Counted from the stretch's first letter, positions 25,966 through 35,394 are shown. The stretch: 59,842 nucleotides of DNA from Polaribacter sp. (GCA_023254055.1 JALQYN010000011.1:1-59842), one strand, 5' to 3'. Program-made: numbers and translations. Notes: generated by a model from the letters alone, not told the origin.

Positions 25966-27153
25966 ATGTCACATCCTTTATCAGACAGAATTAACAGTTT
26001 ACCTGTTTCAGAAACTTTGGCAATGGCTGCTAAAGCAAGAGAATTAAAATTAGCAGGAAAAGATATTATCAGTTTAAGTTTGGGTGAACCAGATTTTAAT
26101 ACTCCAGATTTTATTAAAGACGCTGCCATTGAAGCAATCAATCAGAATTACAATTCTTATACTCCAGTTGATGGTTATGTAGAATTAAAAGAAGCTATCT
26201 GTGTAAAATTTAAACGCGATAACAATTTAGAATATGCACCAAATCAAATTGTGGTGTCTACCGGCGCTAAACAATCTATTGCCAATGTTGCACAGGTGTT
26301 GTTAAATCCTGGTGATGATGTTTTATTACCAGCCCCTTACTGGGTAAGCTATTCTGCCATTGCTACTTTATGTGAAGCAAATTTTATAGAGATACCTTCT
26401 ACTATTGAAACAGATTTTAAAATAACTCCAGCACAATTAGAAGCCTCGATTACTCCAAAAACAAAGATGATATTCTTTAATTCACCAAATAATCCTAGCG
26501 GAACTATTTATACCGAACAAGAATACAGAGCGTTGGCAAAAGTGCTAGAAAAACATCCACAGATCTTTATTTTATCTGATGAAATTTATGAGCATATCAA
26601 TTATGGAACAAAACCGTTTAGTTTTGCCGCTATTGATAACATGTACGACAGAACAATTACAGTGAATGGTTTGGCAAAAGCATTTGCAATGACTGGATGG
26701 AGGGTTGGTTATATTGGCGCTCCAGAATGGATTGCTAAAGCTTGTACAAAAATGCAAGGACAAATTACTTCAGGAACCAATTGTATAGCGCAAAGAGCTG
26801 CAATTACAGCGGTATTAGCACCGGTTTCTAAAGTTCAATTTATGGTTGATGAGTTTCAAAAACGTAGAGATATGGTTCTTGAGCTTCTTGGAGAAATAGA
26901 CGGATTCAAATTAAATATCCCTGCTGGAGCATTTTATGTTTTCCCTGATGTTACTGCCTTTTTTGGAAAAACAATTAAAGGAAAAACAATACAAACTGCA
27001 AACGATTTTTCTATGTTCTTATTAGAAGAAGCAAACGTTGCAACGGTAACTGGTGAGGCTTTTGGAGCTCCAAACTGTGTGCGTTTATCGTATGCTGCAT
27101 CTGTAGAACAGCTACAAGAAGCAATCAAAAGAATAAAAGAAGTATTAAGTTAA
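25966..27153 (+). CDS. aspC: Aspartate (class I/II) aminotransferase
   Basis: 395 residues. MSHPLSDRINSLPVSETLAM and SLSLGEPDFNTPDFIKDAA are typical of the type Ib aspartate aminotransferases. The PLP pocket shows GAKQSI (phosphate loop), FNSPNNPSGT (Asn), ILSDEIYEHI (Asp, Tyr) and the Schiff-base Lys in VNGLAKAFAMTGWRVGY (about residue 233). It transfers the amino group between aspartate and 2-oxoglutarate; some members also use prephenate, which sequence alone does not settle. It follows the desaturase closely but is not functionally linked. Confidence 0.95.
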   Translation: MSHPLSDRINSLPVSETLAMAAKARELKLAGKDIISLSLGEPDFNTPDFIKDAAIEAINQNYNSYTPVDGYVELKEAICVKFKRDNNLEYAPNQIVVSTGAKQSIANVAQVLLNPGDDVLLPAPYWVSYSAIATLCEANFIEIPSTIETDFKITPAQLEASITPKTKMIFFNSPNNPSGTIYTEQEYRALAKVLEKHPQIFILSDEIYEHINYGTKPFSFAAIDNMYDRTITVNGLAKAFAMTGWRVGYIGAPEWIAKACTKMQGQITSGTNCIAQRAAITAVLAPVSKVQFMVDEFQKRRDMVLELLGEIDGFKLNIPAGAFYVFPDVTAFFGKTIKGKTIQTANDFSMFLLEEANVATVTGEAFGAPNCVRLSYAASVEQLQEAIKRIKEVLS

Positions 27154-27176
27154 ATAGCAACTTCTTATCCGCATTA

Positions 27177-27207
27177 AAATCTCACTTTGCTAAAGGTGAG
27201 ATTTTTT
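27177..27207 (+). terminator. Terminator of aspC
   Basis: AAAATCTCAC (27177-27186) pairs with GTGAGATTTT (27196-27205), followed by further T. Confidence 0.85.
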
Positions 27208-27210
27208 CTT

Positions 27211-27426
27211 TTATAATAGGATAACTACCAAGATAATGGCAAAGAATGATAATTGTAAAACCGTCCCTGTTTTACTTTGAAGTTTCTCGTGACTATTTAA
27301 GATTGAAGATTTAATTTGAGATAAAGATTTTCTCTTCATTTCACTAATGTTCTGTTTAATTTCTTGCTTATAAGCAGAAGTTAAAATTCCTCTTTCGATG
27401 ACTCGTGGATGTGATGCTAATTTCAT
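27211..27426 (-). CDS. Small tail-anchored membrane protein, unknown
   Basis: 71 residues. A basic, Ser-rich N-terminal half (MKLASHPRVIERGILTSAYK) is followed by a C-terminal hydrophobic helix, LQLSFFAIILVVILL, ending at the C terminus: a tail-anchor layout. The C-terminal position of the helix suggests insertion into the inner membrane with the N terminus in the cytoplasm. No family recognised and no obvious operon partner. It could be a chance frame, but length and layout favour a real gene. Confidence 0.5.
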   Translation of the reverse strand: MKLASHPRVIERGILTSAYKQEIKQNISEMKRKSLSQIKSSILNSHEKLQSKTGTVLQLSFFAIILVVILL

Positions 27427-27576
27427 GATTTTAAATTTTAATGTTATACTCTAAAGACGAGAATAAAATAAAATTGTAACAGTAGTCATATACAATTGAG
27501 TGTAGAAAAATCTGATTTAGCTAATTAAAAACCAGCAAAATAAGGTACTTTAAATGCATATATTTTTTTAAAAATT

Positions 27577-28074
27577 TTAAAAAGGCAACTGTATTTTATC
27601 TTCTTTAAATACCGTTTTACTTTTAAAAAGAGGTTCTTTTTTTAAATACAATACCATGGTGTTATAATCAATAATTGCGTTGCCCATTTCTAAAATATCT
27701 GCACCAATGATTCCATGAACTTCTTTTGCATTGTGTTGAGTTAATGCAGTATTTACATGAGTCATATCAAACAAAACCAGGTGACTTTTATTCGTTTTCC
27801 AATTACCAATTTGCAACGTATTGTCTGTAGATTTTTGCGTTTCCATATCTGTAGCTCCTGCTCCAGCTGCTTTTGTGTCAGATTCTTCTGCATGCAAGTT
27901 AAAATATGTTATTAAATCTAGATCTACACAAGAGTTAGAAGCACCTGTATCTAAAATAAACCGACCTTTAATTCCGTTTATCTTAGCGTTCAACTCCAAA
28001 TGATTTGTAGCTATCCTTTTCAACTTAATTTTTATATACTTCTTTTTTTGCAATACTTTTTTAAGACTTGTCAT
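27577..28074 (-). CDS. Retropepsin-like aspartyl protease family protein
   Basis: 165 residues. FILDTGASNSCVDLDLITYF contains the catalytic DTGAS motif (about residue 42-46), followed by the hydrophobic-hydrophobic-Gly pattern of clan AA (GIIGADILE). It has no signal peptide; the fold would need to dimerise to form an active site. Orthologues appear as standalone proteins in many Bacteroidetes. Substrate unknown. Divergent from tatD. Confidence 0.85.
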   Translation of the reverse strand: MTSLKKVLQKKKYIKIKLKRIATNHLELNAKINGIKGRFILDTGASNSCVDLDLITYFNLHAEESDTKAAGAGATDMETQKSTDNTLQIGNWKTNKSHLVLFDMTHVNTALTQHNAKEVHGIIGADILEMGNAIIDYNTMVLYLKKEPLFKSKTVFKEDKIQLPF

Positions 28075-28081
28075 TTAACCC

Positions 28082-28089
28082 TACTTTTG
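28082..28089 (+). promoter_or_regulatory. -7 element TACTTTTG of tatD
   Basis: TACTTTTG, 22 bases before the tatD ATG at 28112. Confidence 0.5.
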
Positions 28090-28111
28090 TGATTGCTAAA
28101 ATACATTTTTA

Positions 28112-28876
28112 ATGATTACTGATACGCATACACATTTATATTCTGAACAATTTGATGAAGACAGAAATGAAATGATGACAAGAGCTAAAGAAGCTGGAGT
28201 TTCTCGTTTTTTTATTCCTGCAATTGACTCTTCTTATACAGAAAGCATGTTTCATTTAGAATCAGAATATCCTAAAGATGTCTTTTTAATGATGGGATTG
28301 CATCCAACATCCGTCAAAGAAAATTACAGAGAAGAATTAGCGCATGTAAAAAAATGGATTGATAAACGCTCTTTTTACGCCATTGGAGAAATCGGAATTG
28401 ATTTGTATTGGGATAAAAGTTTTTTAGCTCAACAACAAGAAGCTTTTAGAACACAAATACAGTGGGCAAAAGAAAAAAAACTACCCATAATTATTCATTG
28501 CAGAGATGCTTTTGATGAGATTTTCGAGGTCTTAGAAACTGAAAAAGGTGATGATTTATTTGGAATTTTTCATTGTTTTACAGGAACTTTAAAACAAGCA
28601 CAAAAAGCCATTTCATACAATATGAAATTAGGAATTGGTGGTGTTGTAACTTTTAAAAACGGAAAAATAGATCAATTTCTTGATCAAATAAATATCAAAC
28701 ATATTGTGTTAGAAACCGATTCGCCCTATTTAGCACCTACACCTTATAGAGGAAAACGAAACGAAAGTAGTTATATATCCCAAGTTGTTAAAAAGCTAGC
28801 ATCTATTTATCAAATTTCCTTTGAAGAAATTGCTAAAATCACTACTCAAAACTCAAAAGATATCTTTGGAATCTAA
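28112..28876 (+). CDS. tatD: TatD family metal-dependent hydrolase
   Basis: 254 residues. ITDTHTHLYSEQFDEDR carries the HxH metal site, GLHPTSVKENY follows, then GEIGIDLYWDKS (Glu ligand), IIHCRDAFDEIFEVL (His) and HIVLETDSPYLAPTPYRGKRN (Asp). The TIM-barrel enzyme belongs to the amidohydrolase-like group; E. coli TatD and YcfH act as 3'-5' DNases and D-aminoacyl-tRNA-type hydrolases. Cytoplasmic. The ogt gene overlaps its end by 11 bases, so the two are an operon. Confidence 0.94.
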   Translation: MITDTHTHLYSEQFDEDRNEMMTRAKEAGVSRFFIPAIDSSYTESMFHLESEYPKDVFLMMGLHPTSVKENYREELAHVKKWIDKRSFYAIGEIGIDLYWDKSFLAQQQEAFRTQIQWAKEKKLPIIIHCRDAFDEIFEVLETEKGDDLFGIFHCFTGTLKQAQKAISYNMKLGIGGVVTFKNGKIDQFLDQINIKHIVLETDSPYLAPTPYRGKRNESSYISQVVKKLASIYQISFEEIAKITTQNSKDIFGI

Positions 28877-29387
28877 GGCTGTCATATATTACAAAACACC
28901 TATAGGAACTGCAAAAATTATTGGAGATAAAAAGGGCATTCAATCCATTTCTGTTTTAGATGATGACTTTTCGACGGAGCCTGTCTTGAGCGAAGTCGAA
29001 AGGCTCGAAGTGACAAAAACAAAGATTCCTACCTGCATGAAAGAGTGTATTTCTCAATTAGATGAGTATTTTGCAGGAACAAGAACAGAATTTGACTTAC
29101 AATTAAATCCACAGGGAACCGAATTTCAGCAAAAAGTTTGGAAAGAATTATTAAACATTCCGTACAATTCTACAAGAACCTATTTAGAGCAAAGTAAAGC
29201 AATTGGAGATGTAAAAGCTATTAGAGCTGTAGCCTCAGCAAATGGTAAAAACCCCATTTGGATTGTAATTCCGTGTCATCGTGTAATTGGCTCTGATGGA
29301 TCTTTAACAGGATATGCAGGTGGAATTTGGAGAAAAAAATGGTTATTAGATCACGAAAACCCCGTTAAACAACAGTCGTTGTTTTAA
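28866..29387 (+). CDS. ogt: Methylated-DNA--cysteine methyltransferase with an in-frame repeat insertion
   Basis: About 173 residues from TTG 28866, which begins ESKAVIYYKTPIGTAKI, a normal MGMT N terminus; it overlaps tatD by 11 bases. The active-site PCHRV lies in IVIPCHRVIGSDGSLTGYAGG, with the DNA-binding helix region RAVASANGKNP before it. It repairs O6-methylguanine in one suicide step. Residues FSTEPVLSEVERLEVTK (encoded at about 28969-29019) are not MGMT sequence: the DNA there is a palindromic GTC/GTCGAAAGG repeat, read in frame without a stop. It lies between the N-terminal beta domain and QLDEYFAGTRTEF, a surface loop, so activity may survive. Confidence 0.88.
   Translation: MESKAVIYYKTPIGTAKIIGDKKGIQSISVLDDDFSTEPVLSEVERLEVTKTKIPTCMKECISQLDEYFAGTRTEFDLQLNPQGTEFQQKVWKELLNIPYNSTRTYLEQSKAIGDVKAIRAVASANGKNPIWIVIPCHRVIGSDGSLTGYAGGIWRKKWLLDHENPVKQQSLF
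28967..29016. repeat. Palindromic repeat inserted in the ogt coding sequence
   Basis: CTTTTCGAC (28967-28975) is inverted as GTCGAAAGG (28995-29003) with one mismatch, and GAGCCT (28977-28982) is inverted as AGGCTC (29001-29006). The translated form STEPVLSEVER is one I recognise from repeat-carrying proteins in other Bacteroidetes. Confidence 0.75.
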
Positions 29388-29418
29388 ACTATTTTTACAT
29401 TTAGAGCGTTAGTGTACT

Positions 29419-32400
29419 ATGATCAAAAAAATCTTTTTTACCTTTTTTGTTTGTGTAGGTTTTTCAACTTATGGGCAAACTGGTTCTACAGATTTTAGAT
29501 CTAAAAATTTTACCTTGGTAAAAGATACTATTCAGATTGATTCTGTTAGCATCAATTCGCAATTATTTAAAGTACTCACTCAAAACAAAACGGTAATTCC
29601 GGCTTCAGAATATCAAATAGATTTTATAAAAGCGCAATTAATCATTAATGCTCAAAAATATCAATTTATTACTGTAGAATATTTTCGTTTCCCTGATTTT
29701 GTAACCAAAGTATATCAAAAATATGACGATAAAATCATTGTCCCAAACACCAACAACACTCAACAATTATATAGTTTAACAACCAATACAAATCAGCAAA
29801 AAAAAGAGCTCTTTAACAACTTAGAAACATCTGGAAACATTACTCGAGGTTTAACTATTGGCAATAATCAAAACTCAGTTGTCAACTCTTCTTTAGATTT
29901 AACAATTAAAGGAAATTTATCTAAAGACGTGAGTATACGAGCCAATATTTTTGACACTAACATTCCGTTACAAGACAACGGTTATTCTCAAAATATTACC
30001 GATTTCGATCGAATTTTTATAGAGTTTACTCATAAAAAATGGCGTGTAAAAGCAGGTGACTTAGACTTAACAAATTCTGATAGTTATTTTATGCCTTTTA
30101 CTAAAAAAGTTGCTGGTTTAAAAGTTGAAGCAACACTTAACAACAATCTTAATGTATTAGCTTCTGGTGCGGTGGTTAGAGGTAAGTTTACAAGTTTTAA
30201 GTTTATAGGTAAAGAAGGCAATCAAGGACCTTATAAAATTATTGGTCCAAACAACGAAGCTTTTATCATTATTGTAGCCGGAAGCGATGCTTTGTATGCA
30301 AATGGAGTTTTATTAAACAGAGGAGAAAACAAAGATTACACAATAGATTATAACAATTCTGAGATTCGTTTTAATACTACTTTTCCGGTAACAAATGATA
30401 TTCGTTTTCATTTAGACTACCAATACTCTAACAGAAATTACACCCGTTTTGTTACCTATGAAAAAGCCACGTATACAAGCAAAAAATTTATTTTAAATGG
30501 TTTTTTTTACAATGAAAATGACGCTAAAAGTCAACCTATACAACAAAATTTATCTGATGCTCAAAAGCAAATTTTAGCAAATGCAGGTAACGACACCTCA
30601 AAAATGTTTGCAAATAGCGCTTATGAAGATGTGTATTCTGAAAACAGAGTTTTGTATAAAAAAATAACAAATGGTGCTTCAGAAATTTTTGAACACTCAA
30701 CAATAGCAACTGATCAATTATTCAACGTTACGTTTACATTTGTCGGCGCCAATAAAGGTGACTATGTTTTAGACAAAACCATTGCAATTGGTAATATTTA
30801 CAAATACATTGGAACTAATTTAGGAAATTATCAACCAATAATTAGGCTGGCGGCACCGTCAAAATATCAAGTTGCTGTTGTAAACACTACTTACAATCCG
30901 TCTAAAAAAACAAAAGTTTTTGGAGAAATTGCCTTGAGTAATAATGATGCAAACTTATTTTCTTCTATTGATGATTCTGAGAACAAAGGGTTGGCTACAA
31001 AATTACAATGGAAGCAGGTTTTTATGGATAAAAAATGGAAAATGTCTACCGCTTTTGATTATAGTTTTATTCATCAAAATTTTGCAACCGAACAACGTTT
31101 TGATGCTGTTGAATTTAGACGAGATTGGAATGTTGTAAATCCGCTTGGAAATCGAAATCAAATTAGCGCTCAATTTATTTTAGACAATAAACAAAATTCA
31201 AAATATACCTATGGATTTAATTTGCTGAATTATTCTGATACTTATAACGGAATAAAACACGACTTTAACAGCCAAACGAAATTAAAAAACACAAAAATTA
31301 ATTCGTTTATCAGTGTACTAAATAGCGATTCAACTGTTGAAACCAACACTTTTTTAAGAGCAAAAGGAAAAGTAGAACATTCTTTTTCTAATTCTTGGAT
31401 TGGTGGTTTTATAAATGTAGAAACCAATAAAATAACTACAAAATCAAATCAAAAATTAAGCAAATTAAGCCATCAGTTTAAAGAATATGAAACCTATATT
31501 GGATTGGGTGATTCTGCAAAAGTATATGCCAAAATTGGATTCAATTACAGGCTAAATGATAGCATCCGTAATAATGCTTTCACAAAAATAAACTCACGAA
31601 AAACATACTATATCAACAGTAAAATTTTACAAAACTCTACCAGTAACTTAGCCGTTTTTGCAAATTACAGAATTACAAATAATGCGTTTTCGGCAACTGA
31701 AAAAGCGTTGAACTCTAAAATTGTGTATAGTCAAAAACTCTTTAAGAACTTTATTAATTTTAATACCATTTACGAAACCTCTTCTGGTAATATTCCAAGA
31801 CAAGAATATGTATATATTAAAACAGAACCTGGTCAAGGATACTACACTTGGATTGATTACAACAACAACGGAATTAAAGAATTTAATGAGTTTGAGATTG
31901 CTATTTATAAAGACCAAGCAGAATATTTACGTGTAGCTCTGCCCAACTTAACTTTTATAAATACACAACGTGCTAAATGGCAGCAATTGTTTACGATAAA
32001 CCCTTCTCAATGGTCAAGTAAAACTGGAGTTAAAAAAGTGCTTTCTCATTTTTACAATCAAACAAATTTTATCGTGGACAATGAACAAAAAAGGTCTACT
32101 AATACTTTCAATTTAAATCCATTTGACATAGACGAAACGAAGCTGTTAGGGTTAAATTTAAGCATAAGAAATAGTTTGTATTTGAATAAAAACTTAAATA
32201 CCTATAGTGCTATTTTTACTTTTGCTTCATCTAAAAACAAACATTTGTATAGTATTGGAAATCAAGAAAACAATACAAAACTACATCAATTAGAATTTGC
32301 TCATAAATTAAGTGCTTTTTGGCTTTTTGATTTAAAAACAAACACCTCAAAAGACGAAGTAATTACTGAGAATTTCACGAATCAAAACTACACAATTGAT

Positions 32401-32796
32401 GCTTATGAGATAGCTCCTAAATTTACTTTTGGATATGCTAAAAATCATCAATTTTCTTTCTTTTATAATTATAAAAACAAAGAAAATAGTATTGGCGGTT
32501 TAGAAACTTTAGAGCAACAAAAACTAGGAAGCTCCTACTATTACAATTCCTCAAAAAACACTTTACTACGAGCAGAAATTAATTTGTTTAACAATAGTTT
32601 TACGGGCAATCAAAACAGCCCTGTTGCCTACCAAATGTTAGAAGGTTTACAAGCTGGAAGAAATTATACATGGTCTATCTTATATCAGCAAAAAATAAAT
32701 TCTTTTATCAATTTAAACTTTAATTACCTAGGTAGAAAAGGAGAAGGCACAACGACCATACATAATGGCTCAATACAATTACGAGCTAATTTTTAA
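29419..32796 (+). CDS. Large outer membrane protein of unknown function
   Basis: 1125 residues, starting MIKKIFFTFFVCVGFSTYGQ (signal peptide, cleavage near 20). The rest is rich in alternating hydrophobic and polar strands with many Asn, Thr, Tyr and Phe, ending in QLRANF with a terminal Phe: the pattern of an outer-membrane beta barrel. Segments such as EGNQGPYKIIGPNNEAFIII, YTIDYNNSEIRFNTTFPV, and FDYSFIHQNF recur in homologues across Bacteroidetes that I recall only as hypothetical proteins. No plug or TonB box is evident. It lies 32 bases after ogt. Function unknown. Confidence 0.8.
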   Translation: MIKKIFFTFFVCVGFSTYGQTGSTDFRSKNFTLVKDTIQIDSVSINSQLFKVLTQNKTVIPASEYQIDFIKAQLIINAQKYQFITVEYFRFPDFVTKVYQKYDDKIIVPNTNNTQQLYSLTTNTNQQKKELFNNLETSGNITRGLTIGNNQNSVVNSSLDLTIKGNLSKDVSIRANIFDTNIPLQDNGYSQNITDFDRIFIEFTHKKWRVKAGDLDLTNSDSYFMPFTKKVAGLKVEATLNNNLNVLASGAVVRGKFTSFKFIGKEGNQGPYKIIGPNNEAFIIIVAGSDALYANGVLLNRGENKDYTIDYNNSEIRFNTTFPVTNDIRFHLDYQYSNRNYTRFVTYEKATYTSKKFILNGFFYNENDAKSQPIQQNLSDAQKQILANAGNDTSKMFANSAYEDVYSENRVLYKKITNGASEIFEHSTIATDQLFNVTFTFVGANKGDYVLDKTIAIGNIYKYIGTNLGNYQPIIRLAAPSKYQVAVVNTTYNPSKKTKVFGEIALSNNDANLFSSIDDSENKGLATKLQWKQVFMDKKWKMSTAFDYSFIHQNFATEQRFDAVEFRRDWNVVNPLGNRNQISAQFILDNKQNSKYTYGFNLLNYSDTYNGIKHDFNSQTKLKNTKINSFISVLNSDSTVETNTFLRAKGKVEHSFSNSWIGGFINVETNKITTKSNQKLSKLSHQFKEYETYIGLGDSAKVYAKIGFNYRLNDSIRNNAFTKINSRKTYYINSKILQNSTSNLAVFANYRITNNAFSATEKALNSKIVYSQKLFKNFINFNTIYETSSGNIPRQEYVYIKTEPGQGYYTWIDYNNNGIKEFNEFEIAIYKDQAEYLRVALPNLTFINTQRAKWQQLFTINPSQWSSKTGVKKVLSHFYNQTNFIVDNEQKRSTNTFNLNPFDIDETKLLGLNLSIRNSLYLNKNLNTYSAIFTFASSKNKHLYSIGNQENNTKLHQLEFAHKLSAFWLFDLKTNTSKDEVITENFTNQNYTIDAYEIAPKFTFGYAKNHQFSFFYNYKNKENSIGGLETLEQQKLGSSYYYNSSKNTLLRAEINLFNNSFTGNQNSPVAYQMLEGLQAGRNYTWSILYQQKINSFINLNFNYLGRKGEGTTTIHNGSIQLRANF

Positions 32797-32830
32797 CTTA
32801 TAGACGCTAACAATTATTAAAAAATAACAT

Positions 32831-32838
32831 TAGATTTG
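32831..32838 (+). promoter_or_regulatory. -7 element TAGATTTG upstream of the DUF3575-like gene
   Basis: TAGATTTG lies 69 bases before the ATG at 32907. No -33 TTG is seen. Confidence 0.4.
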
Positions 32839-32906
32839 TACTCAATTATAATTGTAAAAGAATATTTACGTTATACTACAAACATTACTAATATTAAAAA
32901 CAAAAA

Positions 32907-33407
32907 ATGAAAAAGCTTTTTATCGTTATTGCCATTTTAACCGCTTCATTTACACAAGCACAACAAGAAATTAAATTAGATATTTTTGATGCCTTGGTTT
33001 TAAAAACTATAGAAGTTTCTTATGAAAAGTATATTGATGAAACCTCTTCTTTTGGTGTTTCTGGATTCATAAACTTCGAAAAAAATACTGCAGATTTTAA
33101 ATACAATGAAAAACGTGCTATTACACCGTTTTTCCGTCATTATTTTACGTCAGAAAACAATTGGAATTTCTTCGGAGAAGGTTTTTTTGCTTTTAACTTT
33201 GGAGAAAAAGAAATGAAAGTACTAGGAGGTCCAAGCACTTACGAAGATTATACTGATGGAGCTTTAGGGGTTGCAGTTGGAATGAAGTATGTTTCTGAAG
33301 GTGGATTTACAGTTGATATTTATGGAGGTGCTGGTCGTAATTTATTTAGTAGCAATTCTCCAATTGTTGTACCAAGAGTTGGTGTAAATGTTGGTTGGAG
33401 GTTCTAA
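32907..33407 (+). CDS. Outer membrane beta-barrel protein, DUF3575-like
   Basis: 166 residues with a signal peptide (1-18, TQAQ). EIKLDIFDALVLKTIEVSYEKYIDE opens a small barrel; the strands alternate aromatic residues (FGVSGFINFEK, FFRHYFTSENNWNFFGEGFF) and the chain ends VGVNVGWRF, with the terminal Phe used by the outer-membrane insertion machinery. It fits DUF3575, a family of 8-stranded Bacteroidetes barrels of unknown role. Followed by a strong terminator, so probably a single-gene transcript. Confidence 0.85.
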   Translation: MKKLFIVIAILTASFTQAQQEIKLDIFDALVLKTIEVSYEKYIDETSSFGVSGFINFEKNTADFKYNEKRAITPFFRHYFTSENNWNFFGEGFFAFNFGEKEMKVLGGPSTYEDYTDGALGVAVGMKYVSEGGFTVDIYGGAGRNLFSSNSPIVVPRVGVNVGWRF

Positions 33408-33433
33408 GAAACAGTAATAATAAAACACATTAT

Positions 33434-33468
33434 AAAAAAACCTAAAAGTCTGACTTTTAGGTTTTTTT
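33434..33468 (+). terminator. Terminator of the DUF3575-like gene
   Basis: CCTAAAAGTC and GACTTTTAGG form a near-perfect stem around one base, flanked by A7 and T7. Confidence 0.92.
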
Positions 33469-33554
33469 ATGCTTTTTTACAATTAAATACTATAACTTGC
33501 ATAATAGCGAAAGCTTAATTATTAAAAAATAATCATCACTTAAAATTTTTTATT

Positions 33555-33767
33555 ATGAAAAAAAATATGGGATCTACAGACAAAATTGTTAGAATTGTAA
33601 TTGCTATTGTAATTGCTGGCTTATTCTATTTTAACGTCATTTCAGGAACATTAGGGATTGTTCTTTTAGTATTTGCAGGCGTATTTGTACTAACAAGTTT
33701 TATAAGTTTTTGCCCTCTTTATGCACCGTTTGGGATTAGTACTTGTGCTGTTAAAGACAAAAAATAA
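33555..33767 (+). CDS. Small membrane protein, DUF2892 (YgaP-like membrane domain)
   Basis: 70 residues. MKKNMGSTDKIVRIVIAIVI is followed by two transmembrane helices (about 12-28 and 33-52) and a short Cys-containing tail (CPLYAPFGISTCAVKD). The pattern is DUF2892, the C-terminal membrane part of rhodanese-YgaP, here as a standalone protein. FCPLY...ISTC suggests the two cysteines may handle sulfane sulfur, by analogy only. It lies between two terminators, so it is transcribed on its own. Confidence 0.85.
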   Translation: MKKNMGSTDKIVRIVIAIVIAGLFYFNVISGTLGIVLLVFAGVFVLTSFISFCPLYAPFGISTCAVKDKK

Positions 33768-33775
33768 GTTACTTT

Positions 33776-33818
33776 AAAAACAGAAAGCCTCATCAATATT
33801 GATAAGACTTTCTGTTTT
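33776..33818. terminator. Bidirectional terminator after the DUF2892 gene and glyS
   Basis: AAAAACAGAAAG (33776-33787) pairs with CTTTCTGTTTT (33808-33818); the loop contains an ATCAATATTGAT palindrome. Both neighbouring genes converge on it. Confidence 0.85.
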
Positions 33819-33844
33819 ATAATAAAATACTGAGTAAATGATTG

Positions 33845-35386
33845 TTACATTTTTTGCAACCAGTTTTTTACAGCCACTTCTGCATTGATAAGTTCTTTTA
33901 AATCTGCTATGGCAACACGTTTTTGTTCCATAGTGTCTCTATGCCTAATGGTAACACATTTGTCATTTAATGTATCGTGATCTACTGTAATACAAAAAGG
34001 GGTTCCAGCTGCATCTTGTCTTCTATAGCGTTTTCCAACCGCATCTTTTTCGTCATAAAACACATTGAAATCCCATTTCAAATCGTTTAAAATATCACGA
34101 GCAACTTCTGGCAAACCATCTTTCTTAACCAATGGCAAAATAGCTGCTTTAAAAGGCGCTAAAACTGCTGGCAATTTTAGTACAGTTCTAGTTGTACCGT
34201 TTTCTAATTCCTCCTCTTGTAAAGAGTGAGAGAAAACTGCTAAAAACATTCTGTCTAAACCAATAGAAGTTTCTACAACATACGGCACATAACTTTTATT
34301 TTCTTCGTGATCAAAGTATTGTAATTTTTTACCCGAATGTGCTTCATGTGCTTTTAAATCAAAATCTGTTCTAGAATGAATTCCTTCTAATTCTTTAAAC
34401 CCAAACGGAAATTTAAACTCAATATCGGAAGCTGCATCTGCATAGTGTGCTAATTTTTCATGATCGTGAAAACGATAATTTTCTGTTCCCATTCCTAAAG
34501 ATAAATGCCATTTCATTCTGGTTTCTTTCCAGTTTTCATACCATTCTTTTTGAGTTCCTGGTTTTACAAAAAATTGCATTTCCATTTGTTCAAACTCACG
34601 CATTCTAAAAATAAATTGTCTTGCCACAATTTCATTTCTAAACGCTTTACCTGTTTGTGCAATTCCGAATGGAACTTTCATTCGCCCAGTTTTTTGCACA
34701 TTTAAGAAATTAACAAAAATTCCCTGTGCAGTTTCTGGCCTAAGGTATACTTGGGTTGAACTTTCTGCTGATGCTCCAATTTGAGTTCCAAACATTAAAT
34801 TGAACTGCTTTACCTCTGTCCAATTTTTAGATCCTGTTAAAGGGTCTGCAATTTCTAATTCTTCAATCAATGCTTTTACATCGGCTAAATCTTCTTTTTC
34901 TAGAGAGGAAGCCATTCGAGATAAAATCGAGTTGATTTTTTCTTGATAACCTATTACTCTTCCATTGGTAGCAACAAATTCTTCCTTATTAAAAGCATCT
35001 CCAAAACGTTTTGCCGCTTTAGCAACCTCTTTGTCTATTTTTGCTTCTATCTTGGCACAATAATCTTCTATTAAAACATCAGCTCTATAGCGTTTTTTAG
35101 AATCTTTGTTGTCAATTAATGGATCGTTAAAAGCATCTACGTGCCCAGAAGCTTTCCATGTTGTTGGGTGCATCAAAATTGCAGCGTCAATACCGACAAT
35201 ATTTTCGTGCATTTGCACCATTGCTTTCCACCAATACTCTCTAATATTCTTCTTTAACTCAACTCCATTTTGAGCATAATCATACACCGCACTTAAGCCA
35301 TCATAAATCTCTGAGGATTGAAATACATAACCGTATTCTTTAGCGTGCGATAATACTTTCTTAAACTGATCTTCTTGTTTTGCCAT
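33845..35386 (-). CDS. glyS: Glycyl-tRNA synthetase, single-chain (eukaryotic type)
   Basis: 513 residues, the homodimeric class II form used by Bacteroidetes rather than the alpha2-beta2 type. Motif 2 and 3 features: YLRPETAQGIFVNFLNV, GKAFRNEIVARQFIFRMREFEQMEMQFFVKPG and TSIGLDRMFLAVFSH; the C-terminal anticodon-binding domain (about 385-513) contains APFKAAILPLVKKDGL. It charges tRNA-Gly. A full promoter is visible immediately upstream, with the start codon only a few bases from the predicted transcript start. Confidence 0.97.
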   Translation of the reverse strand: MAKQEDQFKKVLSHAKEYGYVFQSSEIYDGLSAVYDYAQNGVELKKNIREYWWKAMVQMHENIVGIDAAILMHPTTWKASGHVDAFNDPLIDNKDSKKRYRADVLIEDYCAKIEAKIDKEVAKAAKRFGDAFNKEEFVATNGRVIGYQEKINSILSRMASSLEKEDLADVKALIEELEIADPLTGSKNWTEVKQFNLMFGTQIGASAESSTQVYLRPETAQGIFVNFLNVQKTGRMKVPFGIAQTGKAFRNEIVARQFIFRMREFEQMEMQFFVKPGTQKEWYENWKETRMKWHLSLGMGTENYRFHDHEKLAHYADAASDIEFKFPFGFKELEGIHSRTDFDLKAHEAHSGKKLQYFDHEENKSYVPYVVETSIGLDRMFLAVFSHSLQEEELENGTTRTVLKLPAVLAPFKAAILPLVKKDGLPEVARDILNDLKWDFNVFYDEKDAVGKRYRRQDAAGTPFCITVDHDTLNDKCVTIRHRDTMEQKRVAIADLKELINAEVAVKNWLQKM

Positions 35387-35394
35387 AATGACTG

